From Bacteroidota bacterium (GTDB lineage Bacteria; Bacteroidota; Bacteroidia; Chitinophagales; Chitinophagaceae), in assembly GCA_020161535.1 (NCBI GenBank), contig JAIUNW010000011.1, positions 62,001-126,000 on the forward strand: a DNA stretch of 64,000 nucleotides. The letters are read 5' to 3'. Numbering within the stretch: the stretch's first letter is position 1; each line of letters begins with the position of its first letter. Positions 14,343 to 24,098 of this stretch are shown here, in pieces. The translations under genes and the position numbers were made by a program. The notes below the pieces were generated by a model, which was not told the DNA's origin, ran no database searches, and saw nothing but the letters and a program-made list of their open reading frames with translations.

Positions 14343-15092
14343 TCAGAAACCAACCGCATTGCCGCCATCCACCCGAATGCTGGTGCCGGTAATATAGGCA
14401 GCAGCGGGCGATACTAGGAAGTAAGCGGTTTCGGCAATGTCTTCGGGTTTGCCCATATAACCGATGGAAGTGCGACCCATGGCCTTGGCCTTGCGCTCGG
14501 GGTCGGCGTTTAATGCTTTGTCGGTCATATCGGTCACAATAAAGCCGGGTGCGATGGCATTCACCTGGATACCCTGTGCGGACAGCTCCGTGGCCATGGC
14601 CCTTGTTATGCCTTCGATGGCTGTTTTGGAAGCAGAGTAGGCAATCACTTTTGGCAAACCGTAATAGGCAGTCATGGAACTGATGTGAATAATACTGCCG
14701 CCACCCTGGGCCAGCATTTTTTTAACCACCTCGCGCGACAGCACGAATACCGCGGTAAGATTCGTATTGATCACGCGTTGGAATTCTTCATCGGTTACTT
14801 CGGTGAATGGTTTCTTTTGGTTGATGCCTGCATTGTTCACCAAAATATCTATTCGACCATAGTTGGCGTGAATCTTTTCAACAAGGGCCGGTATTGATGC
14901 CAGGTCAGCCACATCGGCCTGTATTGTAGTGCCATTGCTGCCGAGGATTTCTTTTGCTTTGGCCAGCTTGGCTTCGTCGCGGCCAATCGCCACCGTAAAA
15001 ATTCCGTTCTGCGAAAACTTGGTAGCGATGGCAAGACCAATGCCAGATGCGCCGCCGGTAACGATGGCAACGCGCGAGGGAGTAGAAGACAT
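14343..15092 (-). CDS. SDR oxidoreductase, possible mannonate/gluconate dehydrogenase
   Basis: 249 residues, a classical short-chain dehydrogenase: TGGASGIG cofactor motif at 11-18, NNAG at about 88-91, catalytic Ser near 140 and YSASK at about 153-157, with the RVDGGN end. It is divergent from uxuA with 66 bp between them. That context suggests an oxidoreductase joining fructuronate and mannonate, the step before mannonate dehydratase; gluconate 5-dehydrogenase is the other common label for this type. Specificity cannot be read from sequence. Confidence 0.85.
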   Translation of the reverse strand: MSSTPSRVAIVTGGASGIGLAIATKFSQNGIFTVAIGRDEAKLAKAKEILGSNGTTIQADVADLASIPALVEKIHANYGRIDILVNNAGINQKKPFTEVTDEEFQRVINTNLTAVFVLSREVVKKMLAQGGGSIIHISSMTAYYGLPKVIAYSASKTAIEGITRAMATELSAQGIQVNAIAPGFIVTDMTDKALNADPERKAKAMGRTSIGYMGKPEDIAETAYFLVSPAAAYITGTSIRVDGGNAVGF

Positions 15093-15158
15093 CTTAACTG
15101 ATTTAGTGTTGCAATCTAACCATTATAAATTATTTTAGTTGGCCGCAACAAACAGTAT

Positions 15159-16340
15159 ATGCCCGGACAGTATTTTATGAACCAGACCATGCGCTGGTAT
15201 GGCCCTGCTGATGTGGTTAGTCTCGCTGATATTCGCCAGGCTGGATGTTCAGGCGTGGTAACAGCCCTGCATCAAATTCCGGTGGGAGAAATATGGTCGC
15301 GTGCAGCCATCAAGGAAAGAAAATCGATCATCGAAGCAGCGGGCATGACCTGGAAAGTGGTAGAAAGTTTACCGGTGCATGAAGACATAAAAAAGGGAAA
15401 ACCGCAACGGGATTTATGGATTAAAAACTATGCAGAAAGCCTGGTCAACCTGGCGGCTGAAGGCATTGAAGTGGTGACCTATAATTTTATGCCGCTGCTC
15501 GACTGGTTGCGCACCAATGTTGCTTATGAACTACCCGACGGCAGCAAGGCTTTGTATTTTGACCGCCTGGCCTTTGTTGTGTTTGATCTCTTTTTGCTGC
15601 AAAGGCCCGGCGCAGAGAAAGAATATACGTCGGCGGAAATAGCGGCTGCACAAAAACAATTTAACAGCAACGATGCTGAAACCAATGCGACCCTTTTTCG
15701 CAATTGCATGATGGGCTTACCTGGTAGTAAAATTTCTTTCACCCGACAGCAAGTGCTGGAAGCCTTGCAAGGTTATGCGGGGATAAGTGCAAAGCAACTA
15801 AAAGAAAACTTGTTTTATTTTTTAGGTCAGGTGGTTCCCGTAGCGGCTGCGCATGGTTTGAAATTGGCGATACATCCCGATGATCCGCCTTTTTCGGTAT
15901 TGGGATTGCCGCGCATCATGAGTACGGCTGCTGATGTAACCGACCTGGTAAATGCTGTTCCCGACCATGCCAATGGACTTTGTTTTTGTACAGGCTCTTT
16001 TGGCGCGCGCAAAGACAATAAACTGGTGGAGATGTTGCAGGCCTTTGCCGATCGGGTGCATTTTCTGCACCTGCGCAATACCAACATGGAGATGAATGGA
16101 AATTTTTACGAGGCAGATCACCTAGCAGGTGATGCTGATATGTATTCAATCGTGGCAACGGTTTGGGAAATCATGCAGCGTCGGCAATACTCCATTCCCA
16201 TGCGACCCGATCATGGGCACCAGATGCTGGATGATTTGAAAAAAGAAACCTTTCCAGGGTATTCAGCCATCGGCCGGCTGAAGGGACTTGCAGAAATTCG
16301 TGGGGTTGAATATGCTGTCAGTCGCTTCAGCCAGGCCTAG
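15159..16340 (+). CDS. uxuA: Mannonate dehydratase
   Basis: 393 residues, the normal UxuA length. TMRWYGPADVVSLADIRQAG at the N-terminus is diagnostic, and LAIHPDDPPFSVLGLPRI and CFCTGSFGARKDN hold expected metal and substrate residues, with a late MRPDHGHQM. It removes water from D-mannonate to give 2-keto-3-deoxygluconate in hexuronate catabolism. The ATG at 15159 or the one at 15177 could be used; the second gives the more usual N-terminus. Divergent from the SDR gene; convergent with the M28 peptidase gene. Confidence 0.95.
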   Translation: MPGQYFMNQTMRWYGPADVVSLADIRQAGCSGVVTALHQIPVGEIWSRAAIKERKSIIEAAGMTWKVVESLPVHEDIKKGKPQRDLWIKNYAESLVNLAAEGIEVVTYNFMPLLDWLRTNVAYELPDGSKALYFDRLAFVVFDLFLLQRPGAEKEYTSAEIAAAQKQFNSNDAETNATLFRNCMMGLPGSKISFTRQQVLEALQGYAGISAKQLKENLFYFLGQVVPVAAAHGLKLAIHPDDPPFSVLGLPRIMSTAADVTDLVNAVPDHANGLCFCTGSFGARKDNKLVEMLQAFADRVHFLHLRNTNMEMNGNFYEADHLAGDADMYSIVATVWEIMQRRQYSIPMRPDHGHQMLDDLKKETFPGYSAIGRLKGLAEIRGVEYAVSRFSQA

Positions 16341-16342
16341 CC

Positions 16343-17809
16343 TTAGTCTTTCCAGCGCCATTCACCGGCAATGGTCAATGGCTCTTTCAGGTTACTCTTG
16401 ATCATCAGCTCACGCGTTTCGTCATCGTTCAACCGGCGCGCAGGGATGCTGGGCGCATCTGCGATGGCATACAACAGCATGGCGTTAAAACGAACGGTAT
16501 TGCGCATACCCCTATCATCCACCAATTTGAAGTCGTCGCAGTCGGCGTGGTAACAGGGTCCGCCGTTATTGGGCAATTTCCCACCAGCGGCGCCCCCGGT
16601 TGGAATACCATACAACATAAAGGGTTGGTGATCGCTGTGCAGGCCGGCACCGCTTCTAAAAATATTGGTGAAGCTGGTATCAATGCTTTTGGCGATGCTG
16701 CCAACCGATTGAAAGAAATCCTTGCTTTCGTCGGTGGTAGCTGAATATCCCTTCGGGTCGTTGGTCATGTCGTAGTTCAGCATAAACACCACCTGGTCGA
16801 GGCTCTTGTCGGCCAGCCCCTGTTGCAGGTAAGCTTTTGAGCCCAATAAGCCTTCTTCTTCGCCCATGAACATCACAAATTCAATGCTGCGCTCGGGTTG
16901 CAGGTTCAGTGTTTTGAAAGTGCGGGCGATATCAAGCACGGAAAAAGAGCCAATGCCATTGTCGAGTGCGCCAGTGGCAAGGTCCCAGCTATCGAGGTGC
17001 CCACCAATCACTACTTTCTCATTGGGTTTGGTGGTGCCGTTGATCCGGGCGATCACGTTACGTGCTTTGATTATGCCCGAAAAATTTGTCATGTTGATAT
17101 CGACAAACTGTTTACCGGTTTTGAGTTGGTCCTTTATCCGGAAGCCATCTTCTTTGCCAATACAAACTGCGGGTATTGGTATGAGTTTACCAGTAACCGA
17201 AGCGGTGCCGGTGAGCAAGATGCCGCCATCGGCCGTATTGTAAATTACAATGCCTTTGGCGCCATACTTGGTGGCCAGGGCTGTTTTTTCTGAGCGATGC
17301 AGGTTCTGCAATTTGTCGCCGCTGCCGGGTAATATGCCGAGATAAACAAAAGCAATCTTACCCTTCACTTTGTTGGGTGCTGCGAGGTAATCGGCCTCCA
17401 GGCCATTGCCCATATCGACCAATTCGCCCTTAACCGCTGCTTTCACTGGTGAATGGGCAAGGGTTACCGCCTTGACCGGTTGCCATTTTTTTAAACTACT
17501 ACCTATTGCAACAGAAATGGTTTTCCGGCTCCAGCTTTCCACTTCAAAGGGTTGGTACCGCACATCGTTAAAGCCATATGATTTCAGCAGGTTGTATGCA
17601 AATTCTTCGGCTTTTTTGCCGTTCTCTGAACCTGTGAGCCGGTGACCAATAGTGGTAGAGGCTTCTTTTAAACTGTTGTATGCATTTGAATGGGTCAGTA
17701 CCTCTTCGTTGATCTGCCGGAAGATGGGCATCCAAGCTGTTTTGGTTTGGGCTTTTGTGCCCAACGCCAACAAGCCGAAGCCGATCAGGGCTATCCAAGT
17801 TTTTTTCAT
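16343..17809 (-). CDS. Secreted M28-family metallopeptidase (carboxypeptidase Q-like)
   Basis: 488 residues with a signal peptide (KKTWIALIGFGLLALGTKAQ). A PA-type insert lies at about 120-230. The M28 zinc residues follow: GGHLDSWDLATGALDNG (His and two Asp), MGEEEGLLGS (catalytic Glu pair), NYDMTNDP and a late HSDHQPF His. It should cleave amino acids or dipeptides in the periplasm. A TACATTAG box, one mismatch from the -7 consensus, lies at 17829-17836. It is unrelated in function to the flanking sugar genes. Confidence 0.88.
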   Translation of the reverse strand: MKKTWIALIGFGLLALGTKAQTKTAWMPIFRQINEEVLTHSNAYNSLKEASTTIGHRLTGSENGKKAEEFAYNLLKSYGFNDVRYQPFEVESWSRKTISVAIGSSLKKWQPVKAVTLAHSPVKAAVKGELVDMGNGLEADYLAAPNKVKGKIAFVYLGILPGSGDKLQNLHRSEKTALATKYGAKGIVIYNTADGGILLTGTASVTGKLIPIPAVCIGKEDGFRIKDQLKTGKQFVDINMTNFSGIIKARNVIARINGTTKPNEKVVIGGHLDSWDLATGALDNGIGSFSVLDIARTFKTLNLQPERSIEFVMFMGEEEGLLGSKAYLQQGLADKSLDQVVFMLNYDMTNDPKGYSATTDESKDFFQSVGSIAKSIDTSFTNIFRSGAGLHSDHQPFMLYGIPTGGAAGGKLPNNGGPCYHADCDDFKLVDDRGMRNTVRFNAMLLYAIADAPSIPARRLNDDETRELMIKSNLKEPLTIAGEWRWKD

Positions 17810-17931
17810 GCTGTTTGATTGTGCGGGGCTAATGTAAGACAGATTGCGCGATTAATGAGAATCGGTTAACTTGCCACTACGCAATTCGCTCGATTGCGAT
17901 CCATCGAAAATAAATATCAATATAGAAAGCA

Positions 17932-19356
17932 ATGAACAGAAGACGTTTCATTCAACAATCATCATTGGCCGGTGCCGGCTTGTTTGCCGCTGGAACCACC
18001 TGGGCCATGTCGCCGGCAACCAGCTTCCCCGACGTGCGAACCCCCCTGGCGCAACGAAAATTTAGCAGTAAGGCGGTAGAGGCATTGATCACCGAGCTGA
18101 AAACAAAAATTGGCAACAAAGAAATCGCCTGGCTGTTTGAAAACTGTTTCCCCAATACCCTTGATACCACCGTTGATTTTGAAATGATCGACGGCAAGCC
18201 AGACACCTACGTCATTACCGGTGATATTGATGCCATGTGGCTGCGCGATAGCTCGGCCCAGGTTTGGCCGTATATTCCACTCTGTCATACCGACAACGAC
18301 CTGAAACAACTGATCAAAGGGGTTATCAACCGACAGGTGAAATGCATTTTGAAAGACCCTTACGCGAACGCGTTTTATAAAGATGAATCGAAGGTGTCTG
18401 AATGGAAAGACACTGATATCACCGACATGAAACCGGGTATCCACGAACGCAAATGGGAAATCGATTCACTCTGTTATCCCATCCGCCTGGCCCATGGTTA
18501 TTGGAAGGAAACCGGTGATACTTCTGTGTTTGATGCACAGTGGCTGGACGCGATGAAAGCCGTTGTAAAAACGTTTAAAGAGCAACAACGTTTTAATGGC
18601 AAAGGCCCTTATGTGTTTCAACGAAAAACAGCCTGGGCCACTGACGGGGTGCCCATGGCGGGTTATGGCTATCCGGCAAAACCCAATGGGCTGATTTGTT
18701 CCATGTTCCGACCCAGCGACGATGCGACCATTTATGCTTATCTCATCCCCAGTAATTTCTTTGCTGTTCGATCCCTGCGCCAGATGGCCGAAATCATGCA
18801 GGCAACCGGTAAGCCATCGGCCGATGCCCAAGCAGCGATAACACTGGCCGATCAGGTAGAGAAAGCGTTGAAAGCGCATGCCATCGGCTCGCACCCGAAA
18901 TACGGCAAGATCTATGGTTATGAAACCAATGGCTTCGATAGTTTCAACCTGATGGATGATGCGAATATTCCGTCGCTGCTGTCATTGCCCTATCTCGGTG
19001 GCACGGTTGTTTCCGACCCGGTATACCAGGCCACCCGCCGGTTTGTATTGTCGACCGATAACCCGTTTTATTTTAAAGGAAAGGCGATGGCGGGCATTGG
19101 CGGCCCGCATATCGGGCTCGATATGGTTTGGCCGATGAGTATTGTAATGCGAGGCATGACCAGTACCAATTCCAAAGAGATCAAAGAATGCCTCGATCTG
19201 TTACAGCATTGTCATGGTGGTACCGGTTTTATGCACGAGTCGGTACACAAAGACGATCCCACTAATTTTACCCGCAAATGGTTTGCCTGGGCCAATACTA
19301 TTTTCGGTGAGTTTATCTGGAAAACCTATCGCGAGAAACCACAGTTACTGCAATAA
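17932..19356 (+). CDS. GH125 exo-alpha-1,6-mannosidase
   Basis: 474 residues. The N-terminus MNRRRFIQQSSLAGAGLF is a Tat-type signal. The GH125 core shows KPDTYVITGDIDAMWLRDSS and AQVWPY near 95-120, ATDGVPMAGYGYPAKPNG and the C-terminal GGTGFMHESVHKDDP. Family members release mannose from alpha-1,6-mannosides and N-glycan cores without a metal. Next to it are GH92 and Gfo/Idh/MocA genes on the same strand, so the cluster seems directed at alpha-mannosides such as fungal mannan or N-glycans. Catalytic residues appear intact. Tat export is predicted by sequence only. Confidence 0.93.
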   Translation: MNRRRFIQQSSLAGAGLFAAGTTWAMSPATSFPDVRTPLAQRKFSSKAVEALITELKTKIGNKEIAWLFENCFPNTLDTTVDFEMIDGKPDTYVITGDIDAMWLRDSSAQVWPYIPLCHTDNDLKQLIKGVINRQVKCILKDPYANAFYKDESKVSEWKDTDITDMKPGIHERKWEIDSLCYPIRLAHGYWKETGDTSVFDAQWLDAMKAVVKTFKEQQRFNGKGPYVFQRKTAWATDGVPMAGYGYPAKPNGLICSMFRPSDDATIYAYLIPSNFFAVRSLRQMAEIMQATGKPSADAQAAITLADQVEKALKAHAIGSHPKYGKIYGYETNGFDSFNLMDDANIPSLLSLPYLGGTVVSDPVYQATRRFVLSTDNPFYFKGKAMAGIGGPHIGLDMVWPMSIVMRGMTSTNSKEIKECLDLLQHCHGGTGFMHESVHKDDPTNFTRKWFAWANTIFGEFIWKTYREKPQLLQ

Positions 19357-19430
19357 TTACTGGTCATTCGATGCGAATGTTGAACGATGCCTCAAATGTT
19401 GAACTAAATTGCCGACCGAAAATGTATACC

Positions 19431-21728
19431 ATGAAGAAGCGTTTACTCGCCCTGCTGATTTTGGCAGGCATGTCACATAAGTTGTTTTCGCAAGAAGTAA
19501 ACAGCGTGACCGATCCGGTAGAGTGGGTGAACCCGCTGATGGGCACCGATTCAAAACCATTGTTGTCTAACGGTAATACCTATCCGGCAATTGCCTTGCC
19601 CTGGGGCATGAATTTCTGGACGCCGCAGACCGGTAAAATGGGTGATGGCTGGGCTTACCAGTATGCCGCAGATAAGATCAGGGGGTTTAAACAAACGCAC
19701 CAGCCCTCTCCATGGATGAATGATTACGGTCAGTTTTCTATCATGCCGGTTACAGGCAAACTAGCTTTTGAACAAGATGCCCGCGCCAGTTGGTTTTCGC
19801 ACAAAAGCGAAATTGCCAAACCCTATTATTACAGTGTGTACCTCGCTGATCACGACGTAACCACCGAGATCGCCCCGGCAGAAAGAGCAGCGCAGTTCCG
19901 CTTCACTTTTCCCGGCCGTGATTCTTCTTTTGTGGTGATCGACGCTTTTGACAAAGGCTCCTACATAAAAATAATTCCGGCTGAACAAATGGTGATTGGC
20001 TACACCACCCGTAACAGTGGCAGCGTGCCCGCCGATTTCAAGAATTATTTCGTGATCAAATTCGACCGACCCTTTACTTTGTCGGCCGCCTGGCATGGCA
20101 ACCAACTGGCCAAAGACACGCTAGAGCTGCAGGCTGATCATGCCGGGGCCATTATTGGTTTTCGGTTGGCAAAAGGCGAACAACTCAATGCGAAAGTCGC
20201 GTCGTCTTTTATCAGTTTTGAACAAGCTTCGTTAAACCTCACCCGCGAAGTGGGCGCTGATAATTTTGATCAAACAAAAAGGAAAGCAAAAGCTGCCTGG
20301 AACAAGCAGTTGGCAAGATTGCAGGTAGAAGGCGGCACGGTCGACCAGGTGCGAACTTTTTATTCCTGCCTCTATCGTACCATTCAGTTTCCGCAAAAGC
20401 ATTATGAACTCGATGCGAGTGGGAAGCCCCTGCATTATAGTCCGTTTACCGGCAAAACACACCCTGGTTATTTCTTTGCCGGCACTGGTTTCTGGGATAC
20501 ATTCCGGGCGCTGTATCCTTTCCTAAACCTGGTTTATCCTTCCATCAATACAGAAATGCAGGAAGGCCTGGTGAATGCGTACCTCGAAGGTGGATTTCTG
20601 CCCGAATGGAGTAGTCCGGGGTATCGCTCGGTAATGGTAGGGAATAATTCGGCTTCGGTAGTGGCTGATGCGTTTATCAAGGGATTGCGCGGTTACGATA
20701 TCAATAAATTGTACGAAGCCTTGTTAAAAGATGCCAACAACGAAGGACCGGTTGAAGCGGTTGGCCGCCGCGGCGTTGAATATTATAACAAGCTGGGATA
20801 TGTACCTTATGATGTAAAGATCAACGAAAATGCAGCTCGTACGCTCGAGTATGCGTATGATGATTTCAGCATTTATCAATTGGGCAAGCAATTAAAGCGT
20901 CCCAAAAAAGAACTTGATCTCTACGCCAAGCGATCGATGAATTACAAGAACCTTTTTGATCCGCAATACAAATTGATGCGCGGCCGAAACAAAGACGGCA
21001 GTTTCCAATCCCCATTTAATCCTTTCAAATGGGGCGATGCATTTACTGAAGGCAATAGCTGGCATTATTCGTGGAGCGTGTTTCATGATATTGCAGGCCT
21101 CGCCAAAATGATGGGTGGCCGCGAAGCCTTTGCGCAGAAACTGGATTCCGTATTCAGCATGCCGCCGATTTTCGACGACGCTTATTATGGTTTTGTGATC
21201 CATGAAATTCGGGAGATGCAGATCATGAACATGGGCCAATATGCGCACGGCAACCAACCCATCCAACACATGATCTACCTGTATAATTATGTAGGACAGC
21301 CCTGGAAAACGCAGTATTGGATCAGGGAAGTGATGAACAAATTGTACAAAGCAACGCCAGATGGTTATTGCGGCGACGAAGACAATGGCCAGACTTCGGC
21401 CTGGTATGTATTCAGTGCGATGGGCTTTTATCCTGTTTGTCCGTCGACCGATCAATACGTTCTAGGCACACCGCTGTTTAAAAAAATCACTGTCAACCAG
21501 GAAAATGGAAAGCAGGTCGTTATTCGCGCCGGCAATAGCAGCGCCGACAATAAATACGTGCAATCGCTTTTGCTGAACGGGAAAACCTGGCCAAATAACT
21601 GGATTTCACACAGTAGCCTGCAACAGGGTGCTGTACTTGATTTCGAGCTGGCGCCCGACCCGTCGCGAACCCGTGGCACCAGCGCCGAGGCTGACCCATA
21701 TTCATTTTCTGTGCACGAAAAAAGATAA
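19431..21728 (+). CDS. GH92 alpha-mannosidase
   Basis: 765 residues from the ATG at 19431, chosen because it directly gives a signal peptide (KKRLLALLILAGMSHKLFSQ); an upstream ATG would place 20 odd residues before it. GH92 hallmarks: VNPLMGTDS near the N-terminus, GFWDTFRALYPFLNL mid-way, and NGQTSAWYVFSAMGFYPV near the C-terminus. These calcium-dependent exo-enzymes remove alpha-1,2-, 1,3- or 1,4-mannose. It follows the GH125 gene by 74 bp. No SusC/SusD pair flanks them, which is unusual for a mannan locus in this phylum. Confidence 0.94.
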   Translation: MKKRLLALLILAGMSHKLFSQEVNSVTDPVEWVNPLMGTDSKPLLSNGNTYPAIALPWGMNFWTPQTGKMGDGWAYQYAADKIRGFKQTHQPSPWMNDYGQFSIMPVTGKLAFEQDARASWFSHKSEIAKPYYYSVYLADHDVTTEIAPAERAAQFRFTFPGRDSSFVVIDAFDKGSYIKIIPAEQMVIGYTTRNSGSVPADFKNYFVIKFDRPFTLSAAWHGNQLAKDTLELQADHAGAIIGFRLAKGEQLNAKVASSFISFEQASLNLTREVGADNFDQTKRKAKAAWNKQLARLQVEGGTVDQVRTFYSCLYRTIQFPQKHYELDASGKPLHYSPFTGKTHPGYFFAGTGFWDTFRALYPFLNLVYPSINTEMQEGLVNAYLEGGFLPEWSSPGYRSVMVGNNSASVVADAFIKGLRGYDINKLYEALLKDANNEGPVEAVGRRGVEYYNKLGYVPYDVKINENAARTLEYAYDDFSIYQLGKQLKRPKKELDLYAKRSMNYKNLFDPQYKLMRGRNKDGSFQSPFNPFKWGDAFTEGNSWHYSWSVFHDIAGLAKMMGGREAFAQKLDSVFSMPPIFDDAYYGFVIHEIREMQIMNMGQYAHGNQPIQHMIYLYNYVGQPWKTQYWIREVMNKLYKATPDGYCGDEDNGQTSAWYVFSAMGFYPVCPSTDQYVLGTPLFKKITVNQENGKQVVIRAGNSSADNKYVQSLLLNGKTWPNNWISHSSLQQGAVLDFELAPDPSRTRGTSAEADPYSFSVHEKR

Positions 21729-21804
21729 ATGTTGCGGGCAGCTTGCTCCTTTTCGGCACTTATCGCCCCCCAAAGCTAGTCGGCAAAAAATAATACATTT
21801 AAGG

Positions 21805-23160
21805 ATGAAACAGTCACGCCGGCATTTCATCCGCCAAACCAGCTTAACCGCATCGGGCTTGTACCTGGGTGCCAACAGTTTGTCCGCCGCCAGTTATCGA
21901 CGCGTTATCGGTGCGAACGATCGCGTTCGTGTAGGTGTCGTCGGTTTTTCAGACCGTCATCGGCAATCGCATTTGCCTTGCTTCCTGCACCATTACAAGG
22001 AATTGAATTTCGATGTCACGGCTGTTTCGGATATCTGGAAACTGCGGCGCGAGGCCGGCGCTGCTGCCTGGAAAAAAGAGCTTGGGCACGATATCAGTGC
22101 ATACAGGAACAACGAAGAGTTATACAATTCAAAAGCAATTGACGCTGTCTTCATCAGCACGGCAGATTTTCAGCATGCCCAACATACCATTGAAGCTGTT
22201 TCAGCAGGTTGCGATGCTTATGTAGAAAAACCTTTTGCTGAAACGATGGCCGACAATCGGGCGGCATTGAAGGCCGTAAAAGCCTCCGGCAAAATTGTAC
22301 AGATTGGTTCGCAACGGCGCAGTGGTGGCAACTACCAGGCAGCCAATGAATTTATCAATGCCGGAAAGTTTGACCCCATCAATATGGTGGAACTCACCTG
22401 GAATGTAAACCAACCCGGACGCTGGCGCCGGCCAAAAGAAGTGGCCCTGCTCAAAGAAAATGAAACTGATTGGAAAAGGTTTTTGTTGAATCGGCCGGCA
22501 GAAGCATTTGATCCCCGCATTTACCTGGAATACCGATTGTTCTGGCCATATTCTTCCGGCATTCCGGGACAATGGATGAGTCACCAGATCGATACTGTGC
22601 ATTGGTTCAGTGGTTATTCGCATCCGCGATCGGTGGTGGCCAATGGTGGCATCTACAATTGGAAAGATGGCCGCAGAAACTGGGATACCATTACCGCGGT
22701 ATTTGATTATGGTCCGGCGAATGATTTGACAACCGGATTTCAGGTGGTGTTTTCTTCGCGTATGGGTAACGGTGATGAACACCCGCTGGAAATGTATTAT
22801 TCCAATGCCGGTCAGATAAATTTGAATACCAATACCATTTCGCCGGTTGGCGGACTAACAAAAAATTTCGCCGACGCCATGGGTATGCAGCCGAATCTTT
22901 TGCCTGAAATGAAACTTCCTGAAACAACAAAGGTTATAACATCGGCCAATACCGGCGGCGATCAACTGACATCGGCGCATGTACGCAATTGGATGGAATG
23001 TGTTCGCAGTCGCAAAACACCCAATGCGCCGGTGGAAGCAGGCTACAATCATTCCATTGCCAATATCATGACAACCGCCGCCGCCCATACTGGTGGTAAA
23101 GCCATCTTTGATGAAACCAGCCAGGAAGTAATGAGCAATGGAAAAATTTTCCATCTATGA
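21805..23160 (+). CDS. Tat-exported Gfo/Idh/MocA-family oxidoreductase
   Basis: 451 residues from the ATG at 21805; an earlier in-frame start would overlap the GH92 gene and put the signal inside the protein. N-terminus RRHFIRQTSLTASG is a twin-arginine signal. The Rossmann domain begins with VRVGVVGFSDRHRQSH, then DAYVEKPFAETMADN, the conserved EKP region of this family. Such Tat-borne members often act on sugars in the periplasm with tightly bound NAD(H), including glycosidase-like redox chemistry. Its stop overlaps the PmoA-like gene by 4 bp, so both act together. Confidence 0.88.
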   Translation: MKQSRRHFIRQTSLTASGLYLGANSLSAASYRRVIGANDRVRVGVVGFSDRHRQSHLPCFLHHYKELNFDVTAVSDIWKLRREAGAAAWKKELGHDISAYRNNEELYNSKAIDAVFISTADFQHAQHTIEAVSAGCDAYVEKPFAETMADNRAALKAVKASGKIVQIGSQRRSGGNYQAANEFINAGKFDPINMVELTWNVNQPGRWRRPKEVALLKENETDWKRFLLNRPAEAFDPRIYLEYRLFWPYSSGIPGQWMSHQIDTVHWFSGYSHPRSVVANGGIYNWKDGRRNWDTITAVFDYGPANDLTTGFQVVFSSRMGNGDEHPLEMYYSNAGQINLNTNTISPVGGLTKNFADAMGMQPNLLPEMKLPETTKVITSANTGGDQLTSAHVRNWMECVRSRKTPNAPVEAGYNHSIANIMTTAAAHTGGKAIFDETSQEVMSNGKIFHL

Positions 23161-24098
23161 CAAAGTGGATGTTGACGATGGCTTCCTGCTTTGGCGTGTT
23201 GTTGTTGCAAGCACAATTGCCGATAAGCTTTGTGCAAAAAGAAAACCAGGTTGATGTTTTAATACATGATCAGCCATTTACCAGTCTATTGTATCCCGAC
23301 AGCTTGGAGAAACCGGTTTTGTTTCCGGTATTTGCGCCCGATCAGCAACTCGTAACGCGCGGCTTTCCACTCGCGCCACGAGCCGGCGATCCAACCGACC
23401 ATCCGCATCATATTGGTATCTGGTTGAATTTTGAAAACCTCAATCAACTGGATTTCTGGAACAATTCATATGCAATTCCGGCCAAAGACAAAGCGCATTA
23501 TGGCCGCATCGTTACCCGGCAGGTAAAGCTGGGCAAAGGCGGTAAACGGGGCGTGTTGGTCTATCAGGCAGATTGGGTGGCGCCTTCGGGTGAACGCATT
23601 GTAACGGAAAAAACAGAATTGATTTTTTCGGGCGATAACCGGATGAGGCGCATCGACCGGATCACCAAATTAACGGCCGCACAAGATGCGTTCTTTAAAG
23701 ATGCAAAAGATGGGTTGCTTGGATTTCGCGTGGCCAAAGAATTGCAGTTGCCTACAGCAGATTACCTGAACAGTGAAGGTTTGCGGGGTGACAGTGTATG
23801 GTCGAAGCGCGCACGCTGGTGCCGGTTATCAGCGCGTATGGGAAAAGATACCGTGGCCATTGTTATACTGGATCATCCGGAAAATATCGGTTATCCCAGT
23901 TACTGGCATGCCCGTGGGTATGGTTTGTTTGCAGTTAATCCATTGGGCGCTGCCATCTTCAGCCAGGAGAAAGATAGAAGAGACCTGCATTTAAAAAAGG
24001 GAGAGTCGGTTCGCTTTCACTATACTATACTTATTAGCGCCGCAGAAAATGACATAAGTGAAACGGAAATCAATCACATCGCCGATCGGTTGCGATGA
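23157..24098 (+). CDS. PmoA-like (DUF6807) secreted protein
   Basis: 313 residues with a signal peptide (TKWMLTMASCFGVLLLQAQ). The sequence with DHPHHIGIWLNFENLN and the late GYPSYWHARGYGLFAVNPLGA matches the PmoA/DUF6807 family. Despite that name, these proteins are found next to Gfo/Idh/MocA genes in polysaccharide loci and have no shown methane monooxygenase role. ATGA overlap with the preceding gene. Function is unknown; the two conserved His in DHPHH could bind metal. Confidence 0.85.
   Translation: MTKWMLTMASCFGVLLLQAQLPISFVQKENQVDVLIHDQPFTSLLYPDSLEKPVLFPVFAPDQQLVTRGFPLAPRAGDPTDHPHHIGIWLNFENLNQLDFWNNSYAIPAKDKAHYGRIVTRQVKLGKGGKRGVLVYQADWVAPSGERIVTEKTELIFSGDNRMRRIDRITKLTAAQDAFFKDAKDGLLGFRVAKELQLPTADYLNSEGLRGDSVWSKRARWCRLSARMGKDTVAIVILDHPENIGYPSYWHARGYGLFAVNPLGAAIFSQEKDRRDLHLKKGESVRFHYTILISAAENDISETEINHIADRLR

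Noticed and set aside
20892..21455. Minus-strand reading frame of 187 codons
   Set aside because: Antisense to the conserved part of GH92; no family similarity.
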